Counted from the stretch's first letter, positions 51,382 through 61,084 are shown. The stretch is DNA of 64,000 nt from Sanguibacter suarezii NBRC 16159 (GCF_001552735.1 NZ_BCRT01000021.1:124001-188000); one strand, 5' to 3'. Notes: a model not told the origin generated them from the sequence alone. Numbers and translations are program-made.

Positions 51382-53029
51382 GTCTGATGCCAGTGACGTC
51401 ATCATCGTCGGAGCAGGTCTCGCCGGGCTGGTCGCAGCCACCGAGGCCGCCGACGCGGGCCGGGCGGTGACCGTCGTCGAGCAGGAGGGGCCGCAGTCCC
51501 TGGGCGGGCAGGCCTACTGGTCCTTCGGCGGGCTCTTCCTCGTGGACTCCCCCGAGCAGCGCCGGATGGGGATCTCCGACTCCGCCGAGCTGGCCTGGCA
51601 GGACTGGACCGGCTCGGCCGGCTTCGACCGACCGGAGGACCACTGGCCCCGCCAGTGGGCTCGCGCGTACCTCGACTTCGCCGCAGGCGAGAAGCGGGCG
51701 TGGCTGCACGCCATGGGCGTGCGCTTCTTCCCCGTCGTGGGCTGGGCCGAGCGCGGCGGCTACACCGCCCAGGGGCACGGCAACTCCGTGCCCCGCTTCC
51801 ACATCACCTGGGGCACCGGGCCCGGGATCTGCGAGCCCTTCGTCGCCCGCCTGCTCGACCACGCCGCGGCCGGCCGCATCACGATGGCCTTCCGCCATCG
51901 CGTGGACGGCCTCACCGTGCACGACGGCGCCGTCACCGGTGTGCACGGAGCGCGCCTCGCGCGCAGCACCACCCCGCGCGGGGCCCCCTCCACCCGCGAG
52001 GTGGTCGGCGACTTCGAGCTGAGCGCCGGGGCGGTCATCGTCACCTCCGGCGGCATCGGGGGGAACCAGGACCTCGTCCGGGCAGCCTGGCCGGACCGGC
52101 TCGGGACCCCGCCCGAGCACATGATCACCGGTGTCCCCGCGCACGTGGACGGGCGGATGCTCGCCCTGACCGAGGCCGCCGGGGGTCGGGTGATCAACCG
52201 CGACCGCATGTGGCACTACGTCGAGGGCATCACCAACTGGGACCCCATCTGGCCTGATCACGGCATCCGCATCCTGCCCGGCCCGTCCTCGCTGTGGCTC
52301 GACGCGACCGGGAGCCGGCTGCCGGTGCCGCTCTTCCCCGGCTTCGACACCCTGGGGACCCTCGCGCACCTGCGCACCACCGGGCACGACTACAGCTGGT
52401 TCGTGCTCAACCAGGCCATCATCGAGAAGGAGTTCGCGCTCTCCGGCTCGGAGCAGAACCCCGATCTCACCGGACGCTCGATCACCGGTGTGCTCGGCCG
52501 GTTGAAGAAGGGCGCCACCGCCCCGGTCGAGGCGTTCAAGCGCGACGGGGTGGACTTCGTCGTCGCCGACGATCTCACCGAGCTGGTCGCGGGGATGAAC
52601 CGGGTGACCGGGGACGACCTCATCACCGAGGCCGGGCTGCGCTCGGTGGTCGAGGCGCGCGACCGCGAGGTGGTCAACACCTTCACCAAGGACCTGCAGA
52701 TCACCGCGATGCGCGGGGCCCGGGCCTACCTCGGCGACAAGCTCATCCGGGTGGCCACCCCGGCCCCGATCCTCGACCCGGCCAACGGTCCGCTCATCGC
52801 CGTGCGCCTGCACGTCGTCACCCGCAAGACCCTCGGCGGCCTGGAGACCGACCTGTCCGCCCGGGTCCTGTCCGACGCCGGCGCACCGGTCCCGGGGCTC
52901 TTCGCAGCCGGGGAGGTGGCCGGGTTCGGCGGTGGCGGGATGCACGGCTACCGCTCCCTCGAGGGCACCTTCCTCGGCGGGTGCCTCTTCTCCGGGCGCC
53001 AAGCCGGGCGAGCGGCCGCCGGGCGCTAG
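51380..53029 (+). CDS. FAD-binding dehydrogenase (KstD/fumarate-reductase-like)
   Basis: A 549-residue flavoprotein. The N-terminal FAD site is VIIVGAGLAGLVAATEAADA with acidic strand end VVEQE; GGGGMHGYRSLEGTFLGGCL at the C terminus closes the FAD pocket as in the FAD_binding_2 family (3-ketosteroid delta-1-dehydrogenase, fumarate reductase flavoproteins). It resembles the FAD-binding dehydrogenase subgroup without known substrate. No signal peptide. No Shine-Dalgarno: the start lies in a large inverted repeat. Its stop shares CTAG with the stop of the convergent P-type ATPase gene. Confidence 0.88.
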   Translation: MSDASDVIIVGAGLAGLVAATEAADAGRAVTVVEQEGPQSLGGQAYWSFGGLFLVDSPEQRRMGISDSAELAWQDWTGSAGFDRPEDHWPRQWARAYLDFAAGEKRAWLHAMGVRFFPVVGWAERGGYTAQGHGNSVPRFHITWGTGPGICEPFVARLLDHAAAGRITMAFRHRVDGLTVHDGAVTGVHGARLARSTTPRGAPSTREVVGDFELSAGAVIVTSGGIGGNQDLVRAAWPDRLGTPPEHMITGVPAHVDGRMLALTEAAGGRVINRDRMWHYVEGITNWDPIWPDHGIRILPGPSSLWLDATGSRLPVPLFPGFDTLGTLAHLRTTGHDYSWFVLNQAIIEKEFALSGSEQNPDLTGRSITGVLGRLKKGATAPVEAFKRDGVDFVVADDLTELVAGMNRVTGDDLITEAGLRSVVEARDREVVNTFTKDLQITAMRGARAYLGDKLIRVATPAPILDPANGPLIAVRLHVVTRKTLGGLETDLSARVLSDAGAPVPGLFAAGEVAGFGGGGMHGYRSLEGTFLGGCLFSGRQAGRAAAGR

Positions 53030-54966
53030 GCCGCCGTCCGCTCGATGTCCACCGCGTCCGGTCCTCGCGGCGCCGTGATCGCGGCGGGCGGGCGCACCGG
53101 CCCACGGACCGCGGCTGGTCCGGTCAGGGCGCGCAGGGCGTTGAGGATGGTCACGAGGTCGACGAGCTCCTGCAGGCCGGCGCCCACGATCGCCGGGATG
53201 GCACCGAAGGCCGCGAGCACCATGAGGATCACGGAGAGGCCGATCCCGATCCCGATGCTCTGGACCGCGATGCGGATGGTCCGCCGGGAGATCTGGACCG
53301 CCGTCGCCACCCGGACGAGGTCGTCGACCATGATGACGACGTCCGCGGACTCGCTCGCCGCCGTCGCGCCGCGTGCGCCCATCGAGACCCCGACGTCCGC
53401 GGCTGCCAGCACGGGGGCGTCGTTGACCCCGTCGCCGACCATCATCACCGGGCGACGGGACACGGCCTGCACCGCGGCGACCTTGTCGCTGGGCAGGCAC
53501 TCGGCGTGCACGTCCGTGAGGCCGAGCTCGGCAGCGACGTGCTCGGCGGTGGCCTGGGAGTCGCCGGTGAGCATGAGGGTGTCGGTGATGCCGAGCCGTT
53601 CCAGCTCGCGCAGCGTGGCGGGCGCGTCCGCGCGGAGCTCGTCCGCCAGCACGATCACGCCCCAGAGTGCACCGTCGACCGCGACGTAGGAGGCCGTCTC
53701 GCCGCCGACCAGGTCCGTGTCGGTCAGGCCGGCGAGCTCCCCGGCGGCGGTCCCCAGGCTCTCGGCGACGAAGGTGGCGGTGCCCACCACCACGTGCCGG
53801 CCACCGACCGTGGCGCGCAGACCCGATCCAGGGACCTCCTCGACCAGGGCCTGCTGGTCGACCTCCAGCCCGCGGCGACGCGCCTCCTCGACGAAGGCGC
53901 GCGCCAGCACGTGCGCGGAGAACTGCTCGGCAGCTGCGACGAGGGCAAGGAGCTCGTCGGCGGTGACCGCGCCGACGGGCAGCACCCGGGCGATGCGCGG
54001 GGTTCCGTGGGTCAGGGTGCCGGTTTTGTCGAAGGCGGCGGTGCGCACCCGTGCCAGCCGCTCGAGGGTACCGCCGTCCTTGACGATGATGCCGCTCTTG
54101 GCGGCCCGGCTCATCCCGGCGATGAAGGCCACCGGGGCCGCGATGAGCAGCGGGCACGGCGTCGCGACGACGAGCACCTCGGCGAAGCGGACCGGGTCGC
54201 CGCTCGCCCACCAGGCCGCAACGGCCAGCAGATAGGCGAAGGCGGTGAACGGGACGGCGTACCTGTCGGCCATGCGGACGAAGGGCGCCCGGCTGCCCGA
54301 GGCCGACTCGACCAGCTCGACGATCTGCTGGTACTGGGAGTCCGCGGCCAGCGCGGCGGCGCGCACCCGGACCAGGTGCGGTCCGTTCACCGCACCGGAG
54401 AGGACCTTCTCCCCGGCCTGCCGGTCGACGGGAAGGCTCTCGCCTGTGATCGAGGACTCGTCGAAGGAGGCCGTCGCGGTGACCACCACCGAGTCGACCG
54501 GGACCATCTCACCGGGCTTGACCACGAGGGTCTGACCGACCTCCACCTGGGCGACGGCGCAGTCTGTCACACGTCCGTCTGGGCTCTCCACGTGCGCCAG
54601 CCGCGGCGCCCGGTCCAGGAGGTGGGTGAGCTCGCGCCGGGCGCGCCCGGCGGCGAAGTCTTCGAGCGCCTCACCGCCGGAGAGCATGAGGACGATGAGC
54701 AAGGACGCCCAGAACTCCCCCACCGCCACGGTCGCCAGGATCGCGGTGACCGCGAGGATGTCGATCCCCCACACGCCCCGGCGGATGTCGCCGATCATGG
54801 ATGAGCTCTGACGCAGCGCGACGAGCACCGCGAACACGCTCACCACCCAGCGGGCGGCCTGGGTCCCGCCTGCTCCCCCGGTCGCCAGCGCCAGCGCCAG
54901 GATCGCGACGCAGAACGTGAGGGCGACGACCGGATACCGACGAACAATGCCGAGAATACGACTCAT
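53026..54966 (-). CDS. P1B-type heavy-metal-translocating ATPase
   Basis: A 646-residue P-type ATPase. The phosphorylation motif is AFDKTGTLTHG (D313), the hinge MMVGDGVNDAPVLAAADVGV, and the transport helix has ATPCPLLIAAPVAF (C271) with TPC in place of the CPC of Cu/Zn pumps. QELVDLVTILNALRAL in the last helix completes the metal path. There is no N-terminal HMA metal-binding domain. A TPC motif without HMA points toward P1B-4-like or atypical pumps (Co, Zn, Cd, Fe), but substrate is not settled. ATG at 54966 with AAGGAAT; promoter region AT-rich with an inverted repeat. Confidence 0.9.
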   Translation of the reverse strand: MSRILGIVRRYPVVALTFCVAILALALATGGAGGTQAARWVVSVFAVLVALRQSSSMIGDIRRGVWGIDILAVTAILATVAVGEFWASLLIVLMLSGGEALEDFAAGRARRELTHLLDRAPRLAHVESPDGRVTDCAVAQVEVGQTLVVKPGEMVPVDSVVVTATASFDESSITGESLPVDRQAGEKVLSGAVNGPHLVRVRAAALAADSQYQQIVELVESASGSRAPFVRMADRYAVPFTAFAYLLAVAAWWASGDPVRFAEVLVVATPCPLLIAAPVAFIAGMSRAAKSGIIVKDGGTLERLARVRTAAFDKTGTLTHGTPRIARVLPVGAVTADELLALVAAAEQFSAHVLARAFVEEARRRGLEVDQQALVEEVPGSGLRATVGGRHVVVGTATFVAESLGTAAGELAGLTDTDLVGGETASYVAVDGALWGVIVLADELRADAPATLRELERLGITDTLMLTGDSQATAEHVAAELGLTDVHAECLPSDKVAAVQAVSRRPVMMVGDGVNDAPVLAAADVGVSMGARGATAASESADVVIMVDDLVRVATAVQISRRTIRIAVQSIGIGIGLSVILMVLAAFGAIPAIVGAGLQELVDLVTILNALRALTGPAAVRGPVRPPAAITAPRGPDAVDIERTAA

Positions 54967-55017
54967 GATTCCTTTATAAGCGGCGGCGGACATTCTTTTC
55001 AAGCAAGCACAGGCTGT

Positions 55018-55060
55018 CCTTTCTTACGCCTCGAAGGCAATTCGACAATGTAAAGAAAGG
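55018..55060. promoter_or_regulatory. Inverted repeat between P-type ATPase and ferredoxin reductase genes
   Basis: CCTTTCTTAC (55018-55027) and GTAAAGAAAGG (55050-55060) pair apart from one extra A, in an AT-rich divergent region (54967-55130). A candidate operator for a metal or redox regulator acting on both genes. Confidence 0.45.
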
Positions 55061-55130
55061 CTAACCACACCCGAGAACTTGCGCGCCTGTCAGGTGTTGC
55101 GACGATGGATCACAACAGTCAGGAGCAGCC

Positions 55131-56522
55131 ATGAGCGCCAGCCAGCGCACGTCAGACACCGTGGTCGTGATCGGCGGCGGTCTCGCCGGTGCGAGCGCGG
55201 TGACCACCCTGCGCGGCGAAGGCTTCGACGGGCGGCTCGTGCTGCTCGCCGCGGAGGACGAGGTGCCCTACATCCGCCCGCCCCTGTCCAAGGAGTTCCT
55301 CGCCGGCACGGCTGATCGCGAGGACACCTGGGTGGAGCCGCAGGCCTGGTACGCCGAGCACGAGGTAGAGCTGCTGCGGGGGCGCAGCGCTACGAGCATC
55401 GACGTCGCCGAGCACGTCCTCACCCTGGACGACCACTCCCGCCTGCCATACTCCGGCGCCCTGCTGGCCACCGGCGCGTCACCGCGCCGGCTGCCGGGCG
55501 ATGCCTTCCCGGACCTGACCGGCGTGCACTACCTGCGGACCTTGCCCAGCTCGGAAGAGCTGCGCACCGCGCTGCAGGTGGGCGGGCGGCGCGTCGTCGT
55601 GATCGGTTCCGGGTGGATCGGTCTCGAGGTGGCCGCAGCAGCCCGCGGCTACGGCAACGAGGTCATGGTGCTCAGCCGCGACGAGGTCCCGCTGCAGGCG
55701 GCGCTCGGGGCCGAGATCGGTGCATACTTCGCGCAGGTGCACCGACGCAACGGCGTGACCCTGCGCACCGGGGTCCAGGTGACCGGGTTCACCGGCGCCC
55801 ACGAAGGCCTGCACCTGGGGTCGTTGCACGCACCGCACGGCGGGCACGGCGCAGTGACCGGGGTGCTTCTGCACGACGGCGAGGAGGTACCGGCGGACGT
55901 CGTCGTCGTCGGCATCGGGGCGGTCCCCAACACCGACCTGGCCCGCGGGGTAGGGCTCGTCGAGGACGACGGCATCGTCGTGGACGCGAGCCTGAGCGCC
56001 GGGCTGGACGTGTGGGCTGCCGGCGACGTCGCCCGCGCCTTCCACCCGGTGCTGGGTCAGCACCTGCGCGTGGAGCACTGGGCCAACGCCGAGCACCAGG
56101 GCGCTGCGGCGGCCCGGTCGATGCTCGGTCAGGCGGTCAGCTACGACCGGGTGCCGTACTTCTACACCGACCAGTTCGACCTGGGCATGGAGCTCTCCGG
56201 GTACGGCCCGCTCATGAAGCAGGCGAAGGTCGTCTATCGCGGCGACCGGGCGAGCGGGGAGTTCATCGCCTTCTGGGTGGTCCTCGACGGTCCGACGGGG
56301 GCAGGGGGCCCGACGGGCGCACGGTGGGCCGGGGGCGCGCCCGGTTCTGAGGGGCTGGCGCGCCCCACGGGGTCGACCGGGCGGGTGGTGGCCGGGATGA
56401 ACGTCAACGTCTGGGACGTCAACCCGACGATCGACGCCCTCATCGCCTCCGGGGGTGCTGTCGACGTCGAGCGCCTCACGGACCCCGCCACCCCGCTGGC
56501 CGACCTCGTGCCGGCGGGGTGA
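55131..56522 (+). CDS. NAD(P)H-dependent ferredoxin reductase (FAD, AIF/rhodocoxin-reductase type)
   Basis: A 463-residue pyridine-nucleotide-disulfide-fold reductase. FAD site VVVIGGGLAGASAVTTLRGE, the PYIRPPLSKEFLAG motif of ferredoxin reductases, NAD site VVVIGSGWIGLEVAAAARGY and the second FAD contact DVWAAGDVAR are present, then the reductase C-terminal domain (HWANAEHQGAAAARSML). A Gly/Pro/Thr-rich insert near 385-415 (GPTGAGGPTGARWAGGAPG) interrupts that domain and looks like a loop expansion. It should pass electrons from NAD(P)H to a ferredoxin for a cytochrome P450 or dioxygenase not present here. AGGAG precedes the ATG. Confidence 0.9.
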   Translation: MSASQRTSDTVVVIGGGLAGASAVTTLRGEGFDGRLVLLAAEDEVPYIRPPLSKEFLAGTADREDTWVEPQAWYAEHEVELLRGRSATSIDVAEHVLTLDDHSRLPYSGALLATGASPRRLPGDAFPDLTGVHYLRTLPSSEELRTALQVGGRRVVVIGSGWIGLEVAAAARGYGNEVMVLSRDEVPLQAALGAEIGAYFAQVHRRNGVTLRTGVQVTGFTGAHEGLHLGSLHAPHGGHGAVTGVLLHDGEEVPADVVVVGIGAVPNTDLARGVGLVEDDGIVVDASLSAGLDVWAAGDVARAFHPVLGQHLRVEHWANAEHQGAAAARSMLGQAVSYDRVPYFYTDQFDLGMELSGYGPLMKQAKVVYRGDRASGEFIAFWVVLDGPTGAGGPTGARWAGGAPGSEGLARPTGSTGRVVAGMNVNVWDVNPTIDALIASGGAVDVERLTDPATPLADLVPAG

Positions 56523-56582
56523 GAGACTGGGACCGTCCGGCCCGCTCGCTGGCGCCGGCGACCCGCTGCGACGAGGAGAAGC

Positions 56583-57446
56583 GTGACCACCGACCGCACC
56601 ACCAGCCCGGCTGCTGCCGACCACGGCAACCAGCGCGGTGAACTGCGCGGGGACTGCTCGAGCTGCTTCGGTCTGTGCTGCGTCGCACTCCCCTTCGCCA
56701 AGTCCGCCGACTTCGCGATCACCAAGGCCGCCGGCGCCCCGTGCCCCAACCTGGAGCAGACCTTCGGCTGCGGGATCCACGCGAAGCTGCGACCGAGCGG
56801 GTTCCGCGGGTGCACCGTCTACGACTGCTTCGGCGCCGGTCAGCACGTCGCCCAGGTGACCTACTCCGGGGTGAGCTGGCGCGAGGCACCGGCCACGATG
56901 ACGGAGATGTTCGAGGTCTTCCCGATCGTCCGGCACCTGCACGAGCTCCTCTGGTACCTCGATGACGCGCTCACCCGCGAGGCGACTGCGCCGATCCATG
57001 CCGATCTGCACGCGGCGTCGGCGCGCACCCGAGACCTCGCTGGCAGCCGACCGGAGGCACTGCTCGCCCTCGACGTCGACGCCTACCGCCAGGAGGTCAA
57101 CGTCCTGCTCCTCCAGGCGAGCGACCTCGTGCGCGCCTGCGCGCCGGGAAAGCCGAAGAACCGTCGCGGGGCGGACCTCATCGGCGCCCGGCTCGCAGGC
57201 GCTGACCTGCGCGGGGCCAACCTGCGTGGCGCCTACCTCATCGGCGCTGCGCTGCGCGGGGCAGACCTGCGCTGGGCGGATCTCATCGGCGCGGACCTGC
57301 GGGACGCCGACCTGCGAGGGGCGGACCTCACCGACGCGCTCTACCTCACCCAGCCGCAGGTGACTGCGGCCCGGGGCGACGCGACCACGCGCCTGCCCCG
57401 CGGTCTGGAGCTGGCGGAGCACTGGACCGCGAACGGCCCCCGCTGA
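56583..57446 (+). CDS. Pentapeptide-repeat protein with cysteine-rich N-terminal domain
   Basis: A 287-residue protein. The N-terminal half holds about seven cysteines ([41 protein letters not shown]), a pattern like metal-chelating CxxCxxCC domains. The C-terminal part (about 198-260) has roughly twelve pentapeptide units of the A(D/N)LRG type ([20 protein letters not shown]). Pentapeptide repeats form a quadrilateral beta helix; some block DNA gyrase, but this short version cannot be assigned that role. GTG start at 56583 with GAGGAG. It lies 60 bases after the ferredoxin reductase on the same strand. Confidence 0.85.
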   Translation: MTTDRTTSPAAADHGNQRGELRGDCSSCFGLCCVALPFAKSADFAITKAAGAPCPNLEQTFGCGIHAKLRPSGFRGCTVYDCFGAGQHVAQVTYSGVSWREAPATMTEMFEVFPIVRHLHELLWYLDDALTREATAPIHADLHAASARTRDLAGSRPEALLALDVDAYRQEVNVLLLQASDLVRACAPGKPKNRRGADLIGARLAGADLRGANLRGAYLIGAALRGADLRWADLIGADLRDADLRGADLTDALYLTQPQVTAARGDATTRLPRGLELAEHWTANGPR

Positions 57447-57538
57447 CCACCTGCGACCGCCTCCCACGCGCTCCGGGATCGGTGCGGCAGCGGTCGAGAT
57501 GGTCGGCCTGCGATCGCGGCGACCCCGGTCCGCTGACG

Positions 57539-57580
57539 CACCGTGGGCCCTGACCTCGGACGAGGTCAGGGCCCACGGTG
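57539..57580. terminator. 19-bp bidirectional terminator
   Basis: Perfect arms 57539-57557 and 57562-57580 (core CCGTGGGCCCTGACCTC) with a 4-base loop, between the pentapeptide gene (+) and the end of the xylanase gene (-). Confidence 0.9.
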
Positions 57581-57607
57581 TCCTCACGGCACGGCAGGTG
57601 TCACCAC

Positions 57608-60600
57608 CTACGCACCGGTACTCACCCGGCGTCGGTACCAGACGAGGGCAGAGCCGACGCCGACGAGCAGCGTCAGGGCGAGGAGCACGCCCGTGATCTC
57701 AGCGCCGGTGATGGCGAGCGCCCCAGAGCTCGGGGCCCCTCCTGTGGTGTTCCCGGCGCCCGGAGCCTGCGGTCCGGCGGGGTCGACGACCGGCGTCTCG
57801 GCCGCCGGGTCCTCGTCGCCGGGCACGACGGGATCCGCCGGGTCGACCGGGACCTCGACGTCGAGGGTGTCGACGAGCTGCCCCACTCCCCACCGGCTCG
57901 TGTCCTGGTAGGACCTGCCCGTCGGGTCGCTCCACGACCGCACCGAGGTGCGTGCCGTGCTGCCTGGCGTGGCGTCGTTCACCTGGAGCTCGACACCGAT
58001 GAACGGGCCGTCCTCGGCCGCTGCGGCGAGCGCGACGGCCTCCGGCTCGGTGAGCTGGATGGACGCCTCGACGATGTACCCCGTCTCCGTGATCGTCGTC
58101 GCGCTCTCGAGGTTGTCGCCGGTGACGGAGGGGTCACCACCGAACGACTGCTCGTTGTCGAAGTTCACGCGGTAGTGGCCGTCCCCCGGGTTGAGCGGCC
58201 CGGACTTGGCGTTGGCCGGGTCGACGAAGAACTCGACGGAGTCCTGCAGGTAGGCGTCGATGGCCGACTTGTCGAGCTCGTCGTCGGTGACCTCGAACAG
58301 GAGGTGCAGCACGCCGTCGGTCCACAGGGCGCGGACCGTGGCGCTCGCCCCGCCCTCGGCCTCCCCCTCGACCTGGGTGTCGGTCGACACGACAGCGGCG
58401 CCGGCCCAGGCCTCCTCGATCTCACCGTCGATCGTCACGGGGCTCGCCGCACGCGGGATCGCGACGTAGCCGACGGGCTCGACGAGCACCGCCGTGCCGA
58501 GCGCGGAACCGTTCTCCTGGTTGTGGGACGGGTCGTTCCACGAGAGGAGGTCCCCCGTCGCGCCGTCCGCGACGCGGACGTCGAACGGGACGGAGGAGCC
58601 GATGGTGGCGCCCTCGACGGGCAGCTCGGCGACGACGACGTAGCCGGTCGGCGTGCTGCGCACCTCGGTGCCAGCCGTCGAGCCGTCACGAGCGACCTCG
58701 AGCGTCGTGCCGCCCGCGAACAGCGTCACCGTGTCGCCGGCGTCGTCGGTGTCGTCCTGGACCTGGACGTAGGCGAGGAGACGGCCGTCGTCCCAGCGCA
58801 GCTGGAACCCGGTGGTCCCGGCCCCGCCGGAGGTGATCGGCGTCAGCGGGAGCAGTGCCCACTCGATGTCGTCGACGACGCCGTCCCCGACCGTGAGGTC
58901 GGCCTGGTTGACGGTGACCTGCTGGGTGCGTGCCGGCAGCTCGCTGCGGTCGACGATGCCCCAGTAGGCGGGCTTCGCCTGCAGGTTGCCGTCGAACGGG
59001 AGCGGGTACTCGTCGGTGCGCCACGTGCGCGAGTCGTCCGGTCCCCAGAGGGTCAGGGCGAACAGGTCCGGGTACTCACCGAACATGTCGAACAGGTCCG
59101 CGTAGAAGTAGCCCTGCTGGACGAGGCGCTCCGCGGTCGGCGCGCCGTTGATGCCGACGTCGAGCTCGGTGACGGCCTGCTCGAGACCGAGCGTGGCGAA
59201 GGCGTCGATGCTCGCCTTCATCTGCGCGATCGGCGTGGCGAGGCTGACGTGGAACTGGTGTCCCATGCCGCCCACCGGGACACCCCGGTCGAGCAGACCC
59301 TGGACCACGTTGACCATCGCCTGGCGCTTGCCCGGGAGCTCGGTGTTGTAGTCGTTGATGAAGAGGGTGACGGGACCGTCCGCGACACCACCGTTGAAGG
59401 CTTTATCGGCGTACTCGAACGCGAGGTCGATGAACTCGACCCCGAGGACGTCGAACCAGCGGCTACGACGCAGACCGTCGGACTGGGACTCGTCGATGAC
59501 CTCGTTGACGACGTCGAACGCGACGATCGGGTTGCCTGCGGTGCCGAACTCGCCGTACTTCTCCCGGTAGTGGCCGGCCACGGTGTCGATGTGAGTCTTC
59601 AGGCGGTCGCGCAGGATCGCCTGGTCGGCCGCGCTGCTCGTCAAGGGCTGACCGTCGGCACCGAGGAAGAACCAGGCGGGTGTCTGGCTGTGCCACGCGA
59701 GCGTGTGTCCGTAGACGCGCAGGTCGTTCGCGACCGCGAAGTCGACGAGACGGTCGGCGGCGTCGAAGGTGAAGACACCCTCAGTGGGCTGGATCGCCTC
59801 CGGCTTCATGGAGTTCTCGGCGGTGATCTGGTTGAAGTGCTTCGTCACCAGGGTGGATGCCGGGACGACCGTCTCGCGCTCGTCGATCGCGACACCGATG
59901 GGCCAGGGAAGTTCGTCCTGCAGCGACGGGATGTCCAGCTGGACACCGCGCTGGACGGTGGTGGCCGTGATGCCGTCGACGAGGAAGGATCCCGTCCCGG
60001 CGGTCGTCTCGAAGTAGAGGAGCGCCTCGTCGGCAGGGGCCATCGGGTACGCGACGGTGACGCGCTTCCATGCGCTGCTCGTGACGCCGGTCACGGTGGT
60101 GATCGTGTCGTAGGCGGTGTCCGAGCCCTCGAGGTCGCGCTGGATGCTCAGACGGATGTCGGCGGGGTCCGCCCCGGCCGCCATCTTCACCCAGGCCGAG
60201 ATCGTGTGGACACGTCCGGGCTCGAAGATCCCGGTGACGTCCGCGGCGAGACCGTTCCATGCCTGGTCGCGACCTGAGACGAGGGCCGCCTGAGTCCCGT
60301 CGTACCCGTCGGCGTCGAGCGTCGCGGTGGCCGTGCCGGAACCGCGCACGCCCCATGCTCCGAGAGCGGCCTCGAAGTCGTTGTCGAGTCCGACACCCAC
60401 CCCCGGGGCGGGGGTCTCGCCGCCGTCGGCGGGACGCTCCGGGCCGGTGAGGACGACGTCGTCGATCATGAAGTCGGTCTCGGCGCTGGTCGCCTCGGCG
60501 TAGAGGATGGCGTTCGTCGTTCCGGCGGGCATCGTGTACGTGCCCGAGATCTCGACCCAGGCATCGCTGGTCAGCTCAGGCGCCTCGGCCACGGTCGTGT

Positions 60601-61039
60601 AGGCCTCCGGCGTCTGCGCGACGGTGAACTTCACCGTGTCGGCCGTCTCGCCGTCGGCGAGACGCACCCAGGCGGAGAACTCGTACGCCTGGTCAGGGGC
60701 GAGGAGGTCGGTGAGGGCGGTCTCGACGCCGTGCCAGGTGGCGGTGCGGCCGGAGACGAGCAGGCTGCTGTCGCTCTCGTGCCCCTCGGGGGTCAGCGCG
60801 ACGGTGGTCGTGCCTCCCCGGGCGACCCAGGGGTCGGTCACGGCCTCGAAGTCGTTGCTGAGGATGGTGACGTCCGCCGCCTGGGCGGCGGCGATCGGCA
60901 GGATGCCGAGTGGTGCGGCGACCACAGCGGCTGCCAGGAAGGCGGCCGTCCTGCGTCGCCCGGAGGCCGGTCGGCGTCCGCGCGCGTGGCGCGGAACCTG
61001 GCCCTCGTCGAAACTTTCGGTTCTTGCGGGCTGGATCAC
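57608..61039 (-). CDS. Multidomain GH10 endo-beta-1,4-xylanase, predicted surface-anchored
   Basis: A 1,143-residue secreted enzyme. Signal peptide: basic N terminus, hydrophobic 32-53, cleavage near AQA (54). Two CBM4/9-type xylan-binding modules (about 55-200 and 215-370) precede the GH10 barrel (about 375-735) with acid/base E513 in FDVVNEVIDES and nucleophile E625 in AVTELDVG. After it come CBM9-type modules (about 745-1070; VTIDGEIEEAWAGA). The C terminus has a Pro/Asp-rich linker, LAITGAEITG (1108-1117), a hydrophobic span and YRRRVSTGA, a class E sortase (LAxTG)-type anchor. GTG 61039 has AAGGAG. Two CGAAASTTTCG boxes flank the start, as in xylan-induced actinomycete genes. Confidence 0.93.
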   Translation of the reverse strand: MIQPARTESFDEGQVPRHARGRRPASGRRRTAAFLAAAVVAAPLGILPIAAAQAADVTILSNDFEAVTDPWVARGGTTTVALTPEGHESDSSLLVSGRTATWHGVETALTDLLAPDQAYEFSAWVRLADGETADTVKFTVAQTPEAYTTVAEAPELTSDAWVEISGTYTMPAGTTNAILYAEATSAETDFMIDDVVLTGPERPADGGETPAPGVGVGLDNDFEAALGAWGVRGSGTATATLDADGYDGTQAALVSGRDQAWNGLAADVTGIFEPGRVHTISAWVKMAAGADPADIRLSIQRDLEGSDTAYDTITTVTGVTSSAWKRVTVAYPMAPADEALLYFETTAGTGSFLVDGITATTVQRGVQLDIPSLQDELPWPIGVAIDERETVVPASTLVTKHFNQITAENSMKPEAIQPTEGVFTFDAADRLVDFAVANDLRVYGHTLAWHSQTPAWFFLGADGQPLTSSAADQAILRDRLKTHIDTVAGHYREKYGEFGTAGNPIVAFDVVNEVIDESQSDGLRRSRWFDVLGVEFIDLAFEYADKAFNGGVADGPVTLFINDYNTELPGKRQAMVNVVQGLLDRGVPVGGMGHQFHVSLATPIAQMKASIDAFATLGLEQAVTELDVGINGAPTAERLVQQGYFYADLFDMFGEYPDLFALTLWGPDDSRTWRTDEYPLPFDGNLQAKPAYWGIVDRSELPARTQQVTVNQADLTVGDGVVDDIEWALLPLTPITSGGAGTTGFQLRWDDGRLLAYVQVQDDTDDAGDTVTLFAGGTTLEVARDGSTAGTEVRSTPTGYVVVAELPVEGATIGSSVPFDVRVADGATGDLLSWNDPSHNQENGSALGTAVLVEPVGYVAIPRAASPVTIDGEIEEAWAGAAVVSTDTQVEGEAEGGASATVRALWTDGVLHLLFEVTDDELDKSAIDAYLQDSVEFFVDPANAKSGPLNPGDGHYRVNFDNEQSFGGDPSVTGDNLESATTITETGYIVEASIQLTEPEAVALAAAAEDGPFIGVELQVNDATPGSTARTSVRSWSDPTGRSYQDTSRWGVGQLVDTLDVEVPVDPADPVVPGDEDPAAETPVVDPAGPQAPGAGNTTGGAPSSGALAITGAEITGVLLALTLLVGVGSALVWYRRRVSTGA
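61009..61019. promoter_or_regulatory. Xylan-type operator box inside the xylanase gene
   Basis: CGAAACTTTCG, an 11-base palindrome within codons 7-11 of the xylanase. Its partner is at 61140-61150 upstream. Confidence 0.7.
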
Positions 61040-61084
61040 AACACGCTCCTTTGCGAGTTAGATGCCCTACACTGGACAAAGGGC

